A stretch of 64,000 bases of DNA, from NCBI GenBank assembly GCA_022410635.1, contig JAJVDF010000660.1:440269-504268 (forward strand), written 5' to 3'. This DNA is from Tretioscincus oriximinensis (lineage: Eukaryota; Chordata; Lepidosauria; Squamata; Gymnophthalmidae). The notes beneath the pieces are model-generated. The model worked only from the letters and a program-made list of their open reading frames with translations. It was not told the DNA's origin and did not search any database. Position numbers and translations under genes: made by a program. Shown here piece after piece: positions 1 to 11,662 of the stretch. Positions within the stretch are counted from its first letter, which is position 1. Each line of letters opens with the position of its first letter.

Positions 1-70
1 TATGATATGTTTCCAACTAATTGCAGCGGGAGGAGGGCAACCAGGCACATAGGACAGCTTTCACACTCAT

Positions 71-290
71 AAGAACATAAGAGGAGCCCTGCTGAATAGG
101 GCCCATNTAGTCCAGGATTCTGTCTCCCACCAATTGCACCTGGGCAGCCAGAANCAGNAGAAGGCAAAATCTTAACCTGTTCTCGACTCCCTGCAAATGG
201 TACTTCAGGAATCCTTCTCCATTCTGGAGGCAGGATCAATCGATCCATCATAGTATCTATTTATACCCTTGGTGTCCATGAACTTGTCTT
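71..290 (-). mobile_element. CR1-B LINE 3' end fragment
   Basis: It starts with the reversed tail unit (AAGAACATAAGA) and continues through the family's 3' UTR, which also occurs near 8.7, 19, 26, 33, 39, 52 and 59 kb. Only the untranslated end and the last few codons remain. No function is expected. Confidence 0.8.
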
Positions 291-1720
291 AAAGCTATTC
301 ATCTTTAGTTACCCTCACCGCATTGGAATTGTGGATGATTCACAGGAGTATGAATGATTCTGCATGCGGTAATGTGAATAAACTATATGGTCAATAAATA
401 CCACTGTTAGAGAAATTGTTTTTCAAAATTGGTAACAAGAAAGTCTAAATATAATACCATCATCCACAAGAATAGCGACAGACTCAGCAAAATCTAATTG
501 ACATATTGTAAAATATGAGCATGTATATAATTAAAAGGGTTTTTTAATGACAACGGCAATGTAAAAGACGCTCATGAAATGACTCAGGTAATAAATGGCT
601 CACATCGGTGGAAATAAACAGTTTTATTTCAAAGCAAGAACTCCAAGATATGATAGTGTTAAAAGAAACTGCTTGGGAAAGTGTTCTTAGCCAAACGATG
701 CAGGTTAAAAAAGGCACAATGGGACAGATTTGACATAATAATTTAGATGTTACATTTAGAAGCTGGGAGAGTATAATGACAACAAAGAAATGTACAATTA
801 GGAAGTATCTGGAAAATAAATAATAATTCATTTTACGTGAATACAGGAAGAGTTCCTCCACCCCCTGATACCATTTTAATTTGAACCGCTTGAATCCGTA
901 ATAATTTTAAAAAGTTTTACCTTGTACTGATAATGTTCGGCTTATGGTTCCAAAGTATTCACTCGTACCNGCAGANTTTAACTATTTTTGGTGTCGTCCC
1001 TGGTTGTTTGGGGAAGTCTTTAGGCAAGATATATTTTGTATTTAGCGGTAGCGTCTAACACTCTAGGCAGCGCATGCGCAGTCCNTTCCCAAATGCTATA
1101 AAGTTCCCAGTTAGCTATTAGACATTGTCAACATGATCAGTTCTAACTGCTGCCATTGTCATGTCGATGGAGAAGATTTCATACATTTGTTGGTACTATC
1201 AAAAGGTTCAAGATTTCTGGAAGACTAGTCAGTTGATAATAAATTCAATGATTGGACCAAAGAAAAAATGTTATTTTGGGGGAAACCATCAATTAAAATG
1301 GATGAAGATTAATTTGATTTAGAATGGAAGGAGGTGGGATGAAATTAATTATTATAGATATTTGGACAGCACATGAAGTGATAGCCAAGGGGTGGAAAGA
1401 GGAAGGGTAACTAGCTGAATTTANGATATTTGATTTATTGAGAGAAAGAAGATTAGTAGGAATGGATTTAATAAGGGAAAGAGTCTGGCTAAATAAAATG
1501 GAAAAAAATAATTGTTTAAGGATTTTTTTATTGTGGCAATGTAAGATTCAAATTTGTAGTGCTGATAATTATAGAACAATTTAAATTATAAAGCGTGGTA
1601 AGAAGACACAAGTTGGAGGGTGGGACATAGTTTATGTGTATGTATTATCATTTTTTTAATCTTGCTTTGTGAAGTTCCTTTTGTGTTTGGAAGTAAAAAT
1701 ATAATAATCATAAAAAATTA
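291..1720. other. no gene seen; AT-rich DNA
   Basis: No open frame here has CBP or other recognisable protein similarity. The last 450 bases are AT-rich and end in an ATAATCATAAAAAA stretch resembling the L1 tails elsewhere in the window, so a decayed L1 3' end is possible but unproven. Confidence 0.4.
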
Positions 1721-2290
1721 GAATCATAGAGTTGGAAGGGACCTCCAGGATAATGGGGGCCAACCCACTGCTCAATGCAGGATTCATTAAACCATCCCAG
1801 AAAGGTGACTGTCCAGCCTCTGTTTGGAGACTTTCAGCGAAGACGAACTCACCACCTCCTGTGGCAAACTGTTCCACTGGTTTATGACCCTGACTGTTAG
1901 AAAGTTTTTTCTGCTATCTAATCTAAATCTACTCCCTTGCAGTTTCATTCCATTGTTTCTAGTCCTTCCATGTGCTATTGAGAACAATGCTGATCCCTCT
2001 GCTCTGTGAAAAGCCCTTCAGATATTTGTAGACAGCTATCAGGTCTCCTCTCAGTCTTCTCTTTTGCAGACTAAACATCCCTATATCCTTTAACCATTCC
2101 TCATAAGACATGTTTTCCAGACCTCTTACCATCCTTGTAACTCTCTTTTGAACTTGCTCTAGTTTATCAATGTCCCTTTTAAATTGGGGCACCCAGAACT
2201 GAAGACAGGATTCCAAGTGTGATCGTACCAAAGTAATGCAGAGAGGAATAATTACTTCACGTGAGTGNGATTCTATGCTCCTCTTGATAT
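1721..2290 (-). mobile_element. CR1-A LINE 3' end (degenerate ORF2 C-terminus)
   Basis: Read on the minus strand, the sequence encodes the end of a CR1 ORF2 (motifs FWVPQFKRDIDKLEQVQKR and VRVINQWNSLPQEVV). This is followed by the 3' UTR and the ATTCTATGATT tail. The frame is broken into at least two pieces (1959-2231 and 1787-1987), so the copy is dead. It is 5' truncated, as usual for CR1. Confidence 0.85.
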
Positions 2291-4651
2291 GGATTATATG
2301 GATTAATATGGATTAAAATGAGAAGTAGTGATNTCATAACCACATTTCATTCCACCATTGTTTGAGGTTGGCAGGACGCCAAGAAATAGACCGTCTACAT
2401 TCAGATATGTAATGTAAATATTGAAATTTAATATGATTTTTGAAAAGAGAAGGTAATATATGGGAATAGGCACATTAAATTCCAAAAAAAATTAAATGGA
2501 ATCATTTGATAAGAAGGAAGGGTAAATTGGGTAAATATTTCTAAAGTAGTTTTCCCTGTGATGAAAAAATGTTTGTAAATTAATACTATGGACAAGGTAA
2601 GGAGGTTTGTAGGAAGAGAGGGANGATTCTTTTATTTTTGCTTTTTTTAATTTTCTGATTTTAATTTGTTGCATGCAAATTTCTGTGTGTGCAAGTAAAA
2701 TTCAATTAAATCTTTTTTTTAAAAAAATAAAAAAACTCTTAAGTTAATTGTGGAAAAGTCCAATGATCAAGAAAGTTAATTAGTCTTACAATAAGAACAA
2801 TTGTAGTGATGATTGAAACCAAGGGACAGAATTTGTCAGCTAGGGCTGATGGATTTCATCTCAATTTTGATTATGTTCATTTGCATACTGCATTATCTGC
2901 AATTGCCGTCATGCCCTCTGCAGTCATTATTTGTAGATGAGATACAACTGGAATGCTGTCAGGGATGGGAAAGTTATAGGGCATTACTGAAGTTCTGTTT
3001 TTCACATCAATTATTTNAAATGAAATTTACTGCATTAGAAATTCTAATTCATTCCTTTGCATTAAGCAGTTACTGAGGCCATTAGAAATTCAATTGTACT
3101 GCACTAATCCTGTGATTTCAGGNCTATTTATATATCCAGCAACTGAAGAAATGTTCACTGGATCTCATGCTGAATTGGCCAGAGGGAAATAGAAAAAGAA
3201 CCCAAAGCAGATATTTCCATGCAAATGATGACATTATACCAATGGTGACTGGTGGTTGTGCCAATGACTGAATTATTTTGTCTCATTCAGTTTGGATTCT
3301 TTAAAGTCCAGGGTATAATAACTCTCCCATTAATCCAAACAAAGATTATTATAAAAATAAATAAAATAAATTAAAAATGGAAAAATGAGATAAAATGAAA
3401 CTAAAGGAAATTTAGTTAAAGGAATTAGAAAGTGAAATGTTCGTTGTTTTGCATTTACTTTCTNCATTTTTTAATGTTTTGTCAACATAAAAGGTCCCAA
3501 AAAGTGTACAATATAAGAGCAAAAACAAAGTTAGAAACTAATAGAAAATGTCAAGCTTTTGTTAAGCAGGAACTGATCCTGATACATAATTGAGTAAATA
3601 CGATGCCCCTGGTTAATGTAAAAGACCAGCAAAATATAATCTATATTAATAATTCCCATGGCAAATGGAAATTTCCAAGCCAGCTGGCAAGCAGGAACCA
3701 ACTCGACCAGCTGATTGGATGAAATACCCCACTGTGTGGACCAATCAGTGAAGCGGTGGCAATGAATACCGGTGGCACCTGTGCCTCCCTCCCCAACTTG
3801 GCCCCAGGTTGGCAATGTAGACCACAAGCCCTGCATTGTCAAACAAGAAGGAAATGCCACAGAGAGTTTCTGGCAGTGCCAGAACCCAGACCCCCCGACC
3901 TTGCCCCCAAATTGACATACACATCTTCAACCATAAGAACATCTTCTTATGTTCTTATGTTCAAACAAATAAGGTCAGAAAGAGGGATGCAGAGAAAGAA
4001 GGAGAGATGGGAGAAATAAAGGCAGCTACTAACTAGAGAAGGAAGAAGAATGAGATAACGGGACATGGAAGGATAGGAAATAAGAAGGGAAGGAGAAGAG
4101 AAGAGAGAAGAAAAAGGAGGGAAGAAGTGAGAAAAAAAGAATAGAAAGGGTATCTAAATTTTGCTAGAGTTCCATTCCTTAGCACAGAGAGAGTGGGCTA
4201 AACTTTAAGGGTTAAGCTATAAACATTTCTACTGATGCTTAGATACACAAAGATCTATCTCTTTTTACTGACACAGCATCAGGATTTGTTGTCAAGACAG
4301 ATCTGTCCTCGTTACATATTAACATCTACATACATCTTAACAATCCACTCCTTGAATATTCTACTATGTGTATTACAAAAGAAAAAAATATTTTATTAAT
4401 ATAAATGAGACATTAAAATGCATTTGCAATTCTGGCACAAAATCCTGTCTTGTGCATAATGCAGTTTGAGCACAATCACCTTTAATTTTTCTTAATTTAT
4501 CTAATCTGCCATAATTTCTAAGAANGCAGTTTAAGGACTTCCTGTTGGATTCTGCATGATAATTTACAGTATCTGCTGAGAAAAAGGTTTGAGAGTGAGA
4601 AGTTCTTTGAGGAGATTTCTTGTTCCCCAAATAATTATGAGACAGTGGAAA
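2291..4651. other. no gene seen; AT-rich then purine-rich
   Basis: The stretch 2300-2745 is AT-rich and ends in an A-rich run near 2715-2745, consistent with an old L1 3' end. A GA-rich tract occupies about 3960-4145. A short CR1-B tail remnant (TTCTTATG units) lies at about 3935-3962. No coding signal was found. Confidence 0.45.
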
Positions 4652-4659
4652 GGTAGAAA

Positions 4660-4859
4660 TAGGCTGACCTGATGACCCCCTTTTTTTTGAGTGGTTTTTT
4701 TTTTTGAAAACCCGTTTTTGGGGTGCCTCCCATTTTTTTCTGAGGGAAAAAAATTCAAAAAAACGTTTTGTTGCAAAAAATTTCCTCAGAAAAAAACTGG
4801 GAGGCACCNCAAAAATGGGTTTTCAACCCCCCCAAAAAAGGAGTCATCTGGTCAGCCTA
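4660..4859. mobile_element. hAT-type MITE, fold-back, intact TSD
   Basis: This 200-bp, nearly palindromic non-autonomous element has ends TAGGCTGACC and GGTCAGCCTA. It is flanked by a perfect 8-bp direct repeat, GGTAGAAA, at 4652-4659 and 4860-4867. An 8-bp TSD is the hallmark of hAT superfamily transposition. Other copies lie near 9.2, 22.2, 44.6, 50.4, 57.2 and 58.6 kb. Confidence 0.85.
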
Positions 4860-4867
4860 GGTAGAAA

Positions 4868-5755
4868 AGTAAGCTGAATGGGTAAGCAAGTAGAATATAG
4901 TGGAATTTATTCTTGGTTCTTGAGAATATAAAGCTCCATTCATATATCATTTCTACATAGTCTGATATTCTGGACTAAAGCATGAATATTCCAAAATAAT
5001 GCAATTCAGACAGCCTGGATGCAGCCTGAGAATACAATGAAGAGATACAGGAAGATAGAAGGATTGACTAGAGATATTCTGCATCCACATCCACAGATTA
5101 TTTGTGTCATATCTGTCCAATTAAATGAAGCCCTCTTAGCCATTGGCAGTTCCTCTGCTCCTTGAATCTCTTGATGGTTTAATTCTCACCTTTTCTCTAA
5201 TTCACCTGGTTTGCGTGACTTACCTTGGTCTCTTGGCACAGAATTCAATGTGCGAGTCTCTTGCATTACAGTGTAAAGTTTGAGGCAAGGATATATATAT
5301 ATCTCCCCTTTATTAGTCAGTTTATGAAGGCCAATTTAGGGAAAATCTGTAAATCCGAGGTACTAATTACAAGCTTTGTTGAACATTGGCTTGCAAGCTT
5401 TGTTGCCTTTTTCTGGCCTCAAGTTGGGGCTTGTGTCTCTTTTTTGTGTTCAGTCTCTCATAAAAATGTAACGCCATATGTTCCCAATGAAGGCCTTGGA
5501 TTTGTATTGCTTGCAAGAAGGGGTTTTTATAGGTGAAGTCAGTGTTTCATTGGCTTTTGAGGCAGGTTTGAACTTGCTTGCTACCAATTTTTTGGCTTAA
5601 AATAGATTCTCTGAAGCTTTTATTATGCTATTCAGAAGAAAGGGAGTCAAGTAGAACAATACGAACCCCTGATCTATGCTCAGGAGAAGGTTTGCATGCA
5701 ATTTCAATAAAACCTCCGGTGTACTAGCCAAAGAGTGGGAATAACTAAGGAAAAG
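4868..5755. other. no feature recognised
   Basis: No coding, RNA or known repeat signature was identified. The open frame at 5225-5536 has no recognisable domain and no splice or TATA context. Confidence 0.4.
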
Positions 5756-5763
5756 CATAAGGG

Positions 5764-6017
5764 TAGAAATGTGCACATACTTATTTTCTGGTTTGATTCA
5801 AACCGTCTTATTTTATAGAAAACATTTAAACACTTCAAAACATTTGGACTCAAATGTAATAGGCTTTGACCGCTAGGCTTCTCAGCATCCCTTTGCTCAG
5901 TTCAAATTTGAACTCTGTCTTTGAACAGATCCGATCTTGGTTCCAAGACCGAACTTCCAAACACTTCCAGATTTGATTCCAATCATTTCAAACGCAAACC
6001 CACTTGAGACATTTCTA
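5764..6017. mobile_element. hAT-like MITE (TAGAAATGT ends)
   Basis: The ends read TAGAAATGT and ACATTTCTA. They are flanked by an imperfect 8-bp repeat, CATAAGGG (5756-5763) and GCTAAGGG (6018-6025), matching at six positions. No ORF lies inside. The size and ends fit a non-autonomous hAT element; the call rests on short TIRs. Confidence 0.5.
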
Positions 6018-6250
6018 GCTAAGGGGAGATGAAAAGGCTTGCAAAGATATTTCCTTTCCAAGAAAGGAACTGACTAGAGCAAGTAGAAAGTATATAATTT
6101 CTCACAGGCCTGGAGTTCCCTGTCAGATATGAGTTTGTCAGCCATGTGTTCAACATAATTGACTTCCATGTGCCTCTCCCTTATGTCATGATCTCTGTAC
6201 TGGGATTTGTTTTACATGTAATTTGTTCAGCAGCTGAAGTTTTCAAGTGT

Positions 6251-6480
6251 TATCATCATCATCATCATCACCATCACCATCATCATCATCATCACCATCA
6301 CCATCATCACCATCATCATCATCATCACCATCATCATGATCATCACCACAATCACCATCACCATCGTTGTCATCATCATCACCATCACCATCACCACCAT
6401 CACCATCATCACCATCATCACCATCACCATCGTCGTCGTCGTCATCGTTGTTGTTGTTGTTGTTATCGTTGTCATTATAA
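6251..6480. repeat. complex CAT/CAC trinucleotide microsatellite
   Basis: About 230 bases of interspersed CAT, CAC and CGT/TGT triplets. It produces a spurious poly-histidine frame on the plus strand and Met/Val-rich frames on the minus strand. No gene structure surrounds it. Confidence 0.95.
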
Positions 6481-7304
6481 ATAATAACTTGTTTGTTCTA
6501 GGTGAAGTTCATAGATCTTCGTTACAAACAGGTCACAATAGGAAAGCCTTATCTTGTTGATGTTGTAATATCACTTGATATCACCTCCTCCACCTCTACA
6601 TCACTTTGGCAGAGATTCTGCTTCTGAGGCTGAGTCTTCATCAAGCCCTGCCCAGGCATGACACTCTGGAGTTACCAAAGCCAATATATGTCAAAGCATG
6701 GCTTCACAAGATCAAAGCCATCATCCAGAGTATTGTTCTACCTCTGTCATCCTTTCCTGATCCACAGGTGGCAACTGATACCTAATCAGTCTGATTCTGT
6801 GACCTGTTTCAAATGAGAATTGTATGAGATGTCTTACTGACACCCTGAAACATTTGTAGATGTAGTTTTAGAATGCTTAATTTGGCTTAATAAATGCCAG
6901 GTAATCATGACCTCAATGTTATGATCTTTAATTTTTTTATATGTGCTTTGCCTGCCGTATGAATGTACCATCAAACAAGTATATTTAGTATTTTGTTGCT
7001 TATGAAGATTTGTGTTTTCTTTTAATTGCATTACAGTGCCATAAAGAAACAGTCAGTCATTTTGAGAATTTGGAGTCCATTAAAGGTGATCTGTAGATGG
7101 TAAAAAAAAACTATTGAGTTTTTGAATGTTGAATTCATGGCTAAACTTTCATCATCATATATTTGGATTTTCTCATTATTCTTGTCTTTGGCTTTAATTC
7201 CAGCTTTATATATTACAAATCCTATGTTGGAAGACTTGGTGTAAACAATAGGTAGTTAAAAGTTTAACATTTGAACTATATCATCCCTGAACTGAACTAT
7301 ATCA
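6481..7304. other. no feature recognised
   Basis: Unique-looking AT-rich DNA with no coding or repeat signature that I can name. Confidence 0.4.
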
Positions 7305-7567
7305 GGCTAGGCCCTTCTTGGTGGTTGCCCCTTGTCTTTGGAATAGTCTCCCCCTTGAGATGCATCTGTCATCATCATTGTATTCTTTTAGAAGGTCCTT
7401 GAAGAAGCACCTCTTTTACCTGGCCTTTGGCTGAAGAAATGTCATCTCTATCCCTACTTTTAAATATTGTTTTATACTGTTTTAATTTTGTAGTCATGTT
7501 TTACTGTTTTGGCTGCCCTGAGACCTTCAGGTATATGGCGGGATATAAGTATAAATAAATAAATAAT
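7305..7567 (+). mobile_element. L2-like LINE 3' end
   Basis: The end of an L2 ORF2 (LFYLAFG-type C-terminus, decayed) is followed by the conserved tail in which GCCCTGAGACCTTC precedes a TATAAGTATAAATAAATAAATA end. It matches the L2 copies at 14.6-15.3 kb and 46.2-47.2 kb. Confidence 0.8.
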
Positions 7568-7629
7568 ATCATCCCTGAAGTAGGTGGCAATGGAATTAGC
7601 TGTCATAGACATGTCTACTTCTTCAGATG

Positions 7630-7745
7630 TTAAGGAGACTGGGCAGTCATCTTTCTGGTATGGTTTAATGAATCCTGCATTGAGCAGATGGTTGGAACCA
7701 ATGACCCTGGAGGTCCCTTCCAACTCTGTGATTCTATGATTCGAT
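7630..7745 (+). mobile_element. CR1-A LINE 3' tail fragment
   Basis: This piece carries the CR1-A 3' UTR (TGGTTTAATGAATCCTGCAT) and ends in ATTCTATGATTC. Just upstream, 7602-7627 carries an inverted copy of the CATCTGAAGAAGTAGAC motif found in the Penelope-like repeat near 44 kb. Confidence 0.75.
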
Positions 7746-8142
7746 GAACCAATATCTGTTAATATGATTTTTGTTCATAATAACAGGAAAGCCTGTTCCT
7801 GACATTGGTCCCTTAACATCTGTTTGCACTGAAAGGAATCCCACCTTTGGGGAAGAATTAGAGAGCTGAGCCTTCTTTGAGCATTTATTGGAAGAGTTAC
7901 AATAGCACACACAATGCAGTCAAAGATTAAAAGTGATTCAGGGCCGTTAATCCCTGCTATTTGTACAATCAACAGGAGCTCCTCTTCTAATACACAAAAC
8001 TGTTCAAAATGCAACGGTGTCTCCCATGTAACTGAATCCGCTGAGCAGGAACTAATAATCGAAAGCGAAAGTGCTAACTCAATGCCCTTTTCGCTCACAG
8101 CACTAAATCTCTCACATTGCCAAAACTAGTCATCTTCTTATT
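7746..8142. other. unassigned stretch between two LINE fragments
   Basis: One open frame (7914-8129, plus) exists, but it has no recognisable domain or gene context. It may be an unrecognised repeat, and I cannot assign it. Confidence 0.35.
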
Positions 8143-8915
8143 CGCAGCAGCAGCAAAAAAGGCAAATTCCATGTTGGGAATAATTAGGAAAGGAATCGAA
8201 AATAAGTCAGCAAATGATGTTTTGCCTCTTTATAAATCTGTGGTGAGGCCACATTTGGAATCCTGTGTTCAATTCTGGTCACCAAATCTCAAGAGGGATA
8301 TTTTGGAACTGGAGAAGGTGCAGAAAAGGGCAACAAAAATGATCAAGGGTCTGGAGCAGAATCCCTTACGAAGCAAGGCTGCAAAGTCTGTGCCTCTTCA
8401 GCCTTGAAAGGAGGCGTTTGAGGGGTGATCTGATTGAAGTCTACAAAATCATGCATGGGATCGACAGAGTGAATAGAGAAAAAATGTTTTCTTTGTCACA
8501 CAACACAAGGACCAGAGGGCTCTCCTTAAAACTGTTGGGTAGAAAAGTGAGAACAGACAAAGGAAAGTATTATTTCACCCAGAGGGTCATCGGCCTGTGG
8601 AATTTACTTCCTGAAGAGGTAGTGGTAGGTAACAGCTTGGATAGTTTCAAGACAGGACTAGACAGGTTTATGGACACTAAAGGTATAAATGGATACTAAG
8701 ATAGTTGTCTGGATGTAGCCTCCGGGATGGAGCAACAGGCAGGACTCCTGAGATACCATTTGCAGGGAGTCACGAACAGGAGCAGCATATTTTGCTTTCC
8801 TCTGTTCGGACTGCCCAGGTGCATCTGGTGGGCCTCTGTGTGACACGGAATGCTGGACTCGATGGGCTGTGGCCTGATCCAGTATGGCTCTTCTTATGTT
8901 CTTATGTTCTTATTT
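8143..8915 (+). mobile_element. CR1-B LINE 3' end with ORF2 C-terminus
   Basis: Two consecutive frames (8117-8407 and 8418-8699) give the C-terminal region of a CR1/L3-like ORF2. Motifs include [28 protein letters not shown] and WNLLPEEVV. The family 3' UTR follows, then TTCTTATG repeats at about 8890-8912. The break between frames marks it as inactive. It is the best local reference copy of the family, with 25385-26232. Confidence 0.88.
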
Positions 8916-8984
8916 AAACAGTTTCACCAACTGTCGTTCCTAACATCTTTCCTAACAATGGGATTAAGAACAGAGATGGACAAA

Positions 8985-9048
8985 CTTGAAGGGGGTTGGG
9001 CCCGATGACCCTGGAGGTCCCTTCTAACTCTATGATTCTATGATTGGC
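8985..9048 (+). mobile_element. CR1-A tail remnant
   Basis: About 60 bases matching the last part of the CR1-A 3' UTR and its ATTCTATGATT tail. Confidence 0.7.
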
Positions 9049-9189
9049 CAAAACTTGGTGTTCATCAAACATGGCTTCTTTCTGGTTTTGCACACAAAAC
9101 ATCATTTTAATCGATTGTTCAACACACTTATGAGGCCTGGATTAGGGTGAGGGTTCACTTTGTTCACTAATGTGTAGCTGTACCTAAAG

Positions 9190-9365
9190 TAGACTGACCA
9201 GTTTTTCTGAGGCCCAAACAGGGGTAATTAATATTCATGCTAATTTGCATATTCTTAAAAGCAACATGCCTTCCCTTCCGAAATTCCCACCCGAGAAATC
9301 TGTGAAGCATGTTAAAAAAAAATTAATGTGTGAGAATTTTTGGAATATATCAGAATTTTTAAGGG
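9190..9365. mobile_element. truncated hAT MITE (long form)
   Basis: It begins TAGACTGACCAG and follows the long form of the element seen complete at 44620-45190. Similarity fades near 9365, so the right inverted repeat is missing. Confidence 0.7.
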
Positions 9366-9680
9366 GTTGCTTAAAAGAAGAGGCACTAGAGCAGGTTTTG
9401 CTCATCATTTGGAGTCAAAAAGGGCTGCTTCTCCTTGCCTGGGTTTCCTTCTGTGCCTTCAGATCTGTGAGTTTGGCTACTGACTCTGGACAGGTTCTTC
9501 CCTTTGCTCTTTTGGGGAACAAGCTGTGTTTTCGTCTTTTTTTCTCTTGTTAATATTTCTTGCTTGATTAGTTTTTCAAACCTTTTGCTTCTGTTTACTT
9601 GAAAGAGGGTGTAGATAAGGACAACAGAGGATAGACTTTAAAATTCACATTTCTAGTGCTTTCCATAAATCTTATTCTTT
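9366..9680. other. no feature recognised
   Basis: About 300 bases with no coding or named repeat signature. Confidence 0.4.
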
Positions 9681-9862
9681 TTATGGAGCAAGAGGCAGGA
9701 TCCCTAAAGTACCATTTGCAGGGACTTGAGAAGATTTTGCCTTCTTCTCCTTCAGATTCCCAGGGGCAATTAGGGGGGNCACTGTGTGAGATGGAAGGCT
9801 GGACAAATTGGGCTCTGGCCTGATCCAGCAGGCTCCTCTTACGTTCTTACATTCTTAAGTTA
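9681..9862 (+). mobile_element. CR1-B LINE 3' UTR fragment
   Basis: It matches the CR1-B 3' UTR and ends in decayed TTCTTACG/TTCTTACA tail units. It is more diverged than the copy at 8143-8915. Confidence 0.75.
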
Positions 9863-10663
9863 NTGCCTTATATTAACGTAATGCAGGCAAGTGTATATTT
9901 CCAACTAATCTGGCTTCAAACAAGTTTCCTTGATGCTCCAGCATCAGGACCGCTCGGAAACCAGATACTGACNTTTTACTCAGTTCTAATTATATAAGTA
10001 CAGTTAAGCTTTGTTGGTTACTTACATTGAAACAGACCCAGAAGAATGAGTGGTGAAATCTCACGTCTTGGCCAGAAGGTGGTTGCTCTGTGCAACGTTG
10101 TTCATATTGTACTTATTCATCTCAGGACCCAGAATTACTTATTCATAATTCTGGGTCCTGAGATGTGCGTTTTGGTATAATTATATAGTCAACAACACTT
10201 TTATTGATTAGTCTACAGACCATATCAAACATATCAATTACAAGATAAAAATCATATTCCNGTGTGCTCAGATAGATTTTTTTTATGAAGTTGACTGCCT
10301 ATAATCCTAAAAAATTAAACACCAAGAATAATGGGGACATGTCCAATATATATGGTAGTAATCTGCTACTATTTGGCATCCTTGCCAGCATTGGTTGCTT
10401 GTATTTCTGATAAAATGTGCTAATTGTTGTTTGATAATCAGTGATGTAACTGCGGCATTCTAATTTACATTACTTTGTGTATGTCCTTGTTTCTTGTCAT
10501 AAAAAATAAAAAAAAATTAAAAAAAAAGAATAATGGGGAGATAAACTTCCTTATTCTCATTTCCTTCCATCACTTTCTGTCTTCCTCACTAGATCATTTA
10601 TCACACCTTCTCTCATTTCAAAAGCTTTTTAAATATATAAGGCTACGTTTGTAACGTCCTGCT
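9863..10663. other. no gene seen downstream of CBP1
   Basis: Holds the short hairpin at 10118-10165 and an A-rich run near 10500-10530 that may be an L1 tail. No coding signal was found. Confidence 0.4.
10118..10165. repeat. short perfect hairpin (19-bp arms)
   Basis: Arms 10118-10136 and 10147-10165 are exact reverse complements around a 10-base loop. The loop sequence ACTTATTCAT also occurs directly before the left arm, overlapping its first three bases. This is the footprint expected of a template-switch (snap-back) replication event. Confidence 0.8.
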
Positions 10664-10858
10664 TATTGACTCCTTTATTGTGGGAGAAACATCAAAGCTG
10701 TCCAGGATACTCACTAATTCACCACTTGTGGCTACTACTATCATGTCAGATGANAATCTCTAGAATTCACTTTGATGCTATTTCAACTTGAATCCCAGAA
10801 TCNCTTCCCATATAGGTAAAAGAAACATGACAACAGTAAGTGAGATGCNCTGAAGTTT

Positions 10859-10864
10859 TTTATT
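10859..10864 (-). terminator. CBP1 polyadenylation signal AATAAA
   Basis: AATAAA on the minus strand, about 240 bases past the CBP1 stop codon. It sits at the same place as the CBP2 signal within an almost identical 3' UTR. Confidence 0.8.
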
Positions 10865-11100
10865 GAAAGAAAATGAAAAAGATGTGAACAAGTTGACGTT
10901 GAAAAAGATTGTGACTTTTGATCAGGAGATACTTGAAGTCATTCTATTTCTAGTTAGGAAGATAAAAAGAAAAGCATACATTGAAGTGTAGAGATGAAGA
11001 CCCAAGCAATGTGGCAAGAGCCCTGGGCACATAGTTCCTTGTGGGTTCAACCCCATCTTGCTAAGCTCCCATGGGCTCTTGACATTCTTGACCTGGAAGC

Positions 11101-11469
11101 TTAGCACGGTCCGCANCATGGATCGTAGCAGGAGGTGCACACCTTTCCTTCACAGCAATTCTTGACCAGATATGAACCTGCCCAGAAGACATCAGCAGGT
11201 GCCTTCACGATATCCACCTTTGTACCGGCACCTCTTCCGCTGCCACTGCCACTGCCCCAGCTTCCACATGGTGGGCATTCAGGGATACAACAGCATTGGC
11301 AACATACTTGAACACAACCAGAGGAGCACATGCGTGGCCCTGGGTTCATCAAGGAACAGGGCGTATCCTGGTAATGAACCACNGAGCCACTGCTTCTATC
11401 AATCACCATGCCACCGGCTCCGGCTCCGGCTCCAGCTCCATCACAACAGGAGTTTCCACAGCAGGCCAT
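11101..11469 (-). CDS. corneous beta-protein, cysteine-rich (CBP1)
   Basis: The CDS encodes a 122-residue structural protein predicted to polymerise through a beta-sheet core into the hard corneous material of scales, claws or setae. What is seen: a MACCGNSCC start, a Gly-Ala run (11-20), and a beta-core of about 21-50 (MVID...VVHYQ...MNPGP) that resembles the CBP core box. A Cys cluster follows (52-68, CVQVCCQCCC), then a Gly-Ser linker (69-82), and a tail with NCC, CTSC and a C-terminal GPC. Twenty cysteines are certain, and one more probably lies under an N. Two ambiguous bases affect residues 29 and 118. The start is fixed by the exon acceptor 21 bases upstream. Outside the Gly-Ala run, the coding sequence is identical to CBP2 wherever bases are called. 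The composition fits the cysteine-rich beta-proteins reported from gecko toe pads; that link is inference. Confidence 0.9.
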   Translation of the reverse strand: MACCGNSCCDGAGAGAGAGGMVIDRSSGXVVHYQDTPCSLMNPGPRMCSSGCVQVCCQCCCIPECPPCGSWGSGSGSGRGAGTKVDIVKAPADVFWAGSYLVKNCCEGKVCTSCYDPXCGPC

Positions 11470-11662
11470 CTTTGGGAGGTTTTAGGAACTCTGCAATGCC
11501 AAAGGAAAGACAACAGTCATTTCTCAATGCTTCCCATTCACATTAAAAATAGAACCTCCTGTTTAACATCTTAAACTGTAATTATTGAGCTATAGAATCC
11601 ATAATGTAAATCTAAACCACAAAACCAAGAAGTTCTTGGGTTCATTAGGACACTCAACCAGA

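Noticed and set aside
6146..6484. Poly-histidine open frame of 112 codons
   Set aside because: It is one frame of a CAT/CAC microsatellite; neighbouring frames are equally open and there is no promoter or splice context.
11172..11574. Antisense frames over CBP1 (with counterparts over CBP2 and CBP3)
   Set aside because: Shadows of the strongly conserved CBP coding exon; start codons and lengths are not independent evidence of genes.
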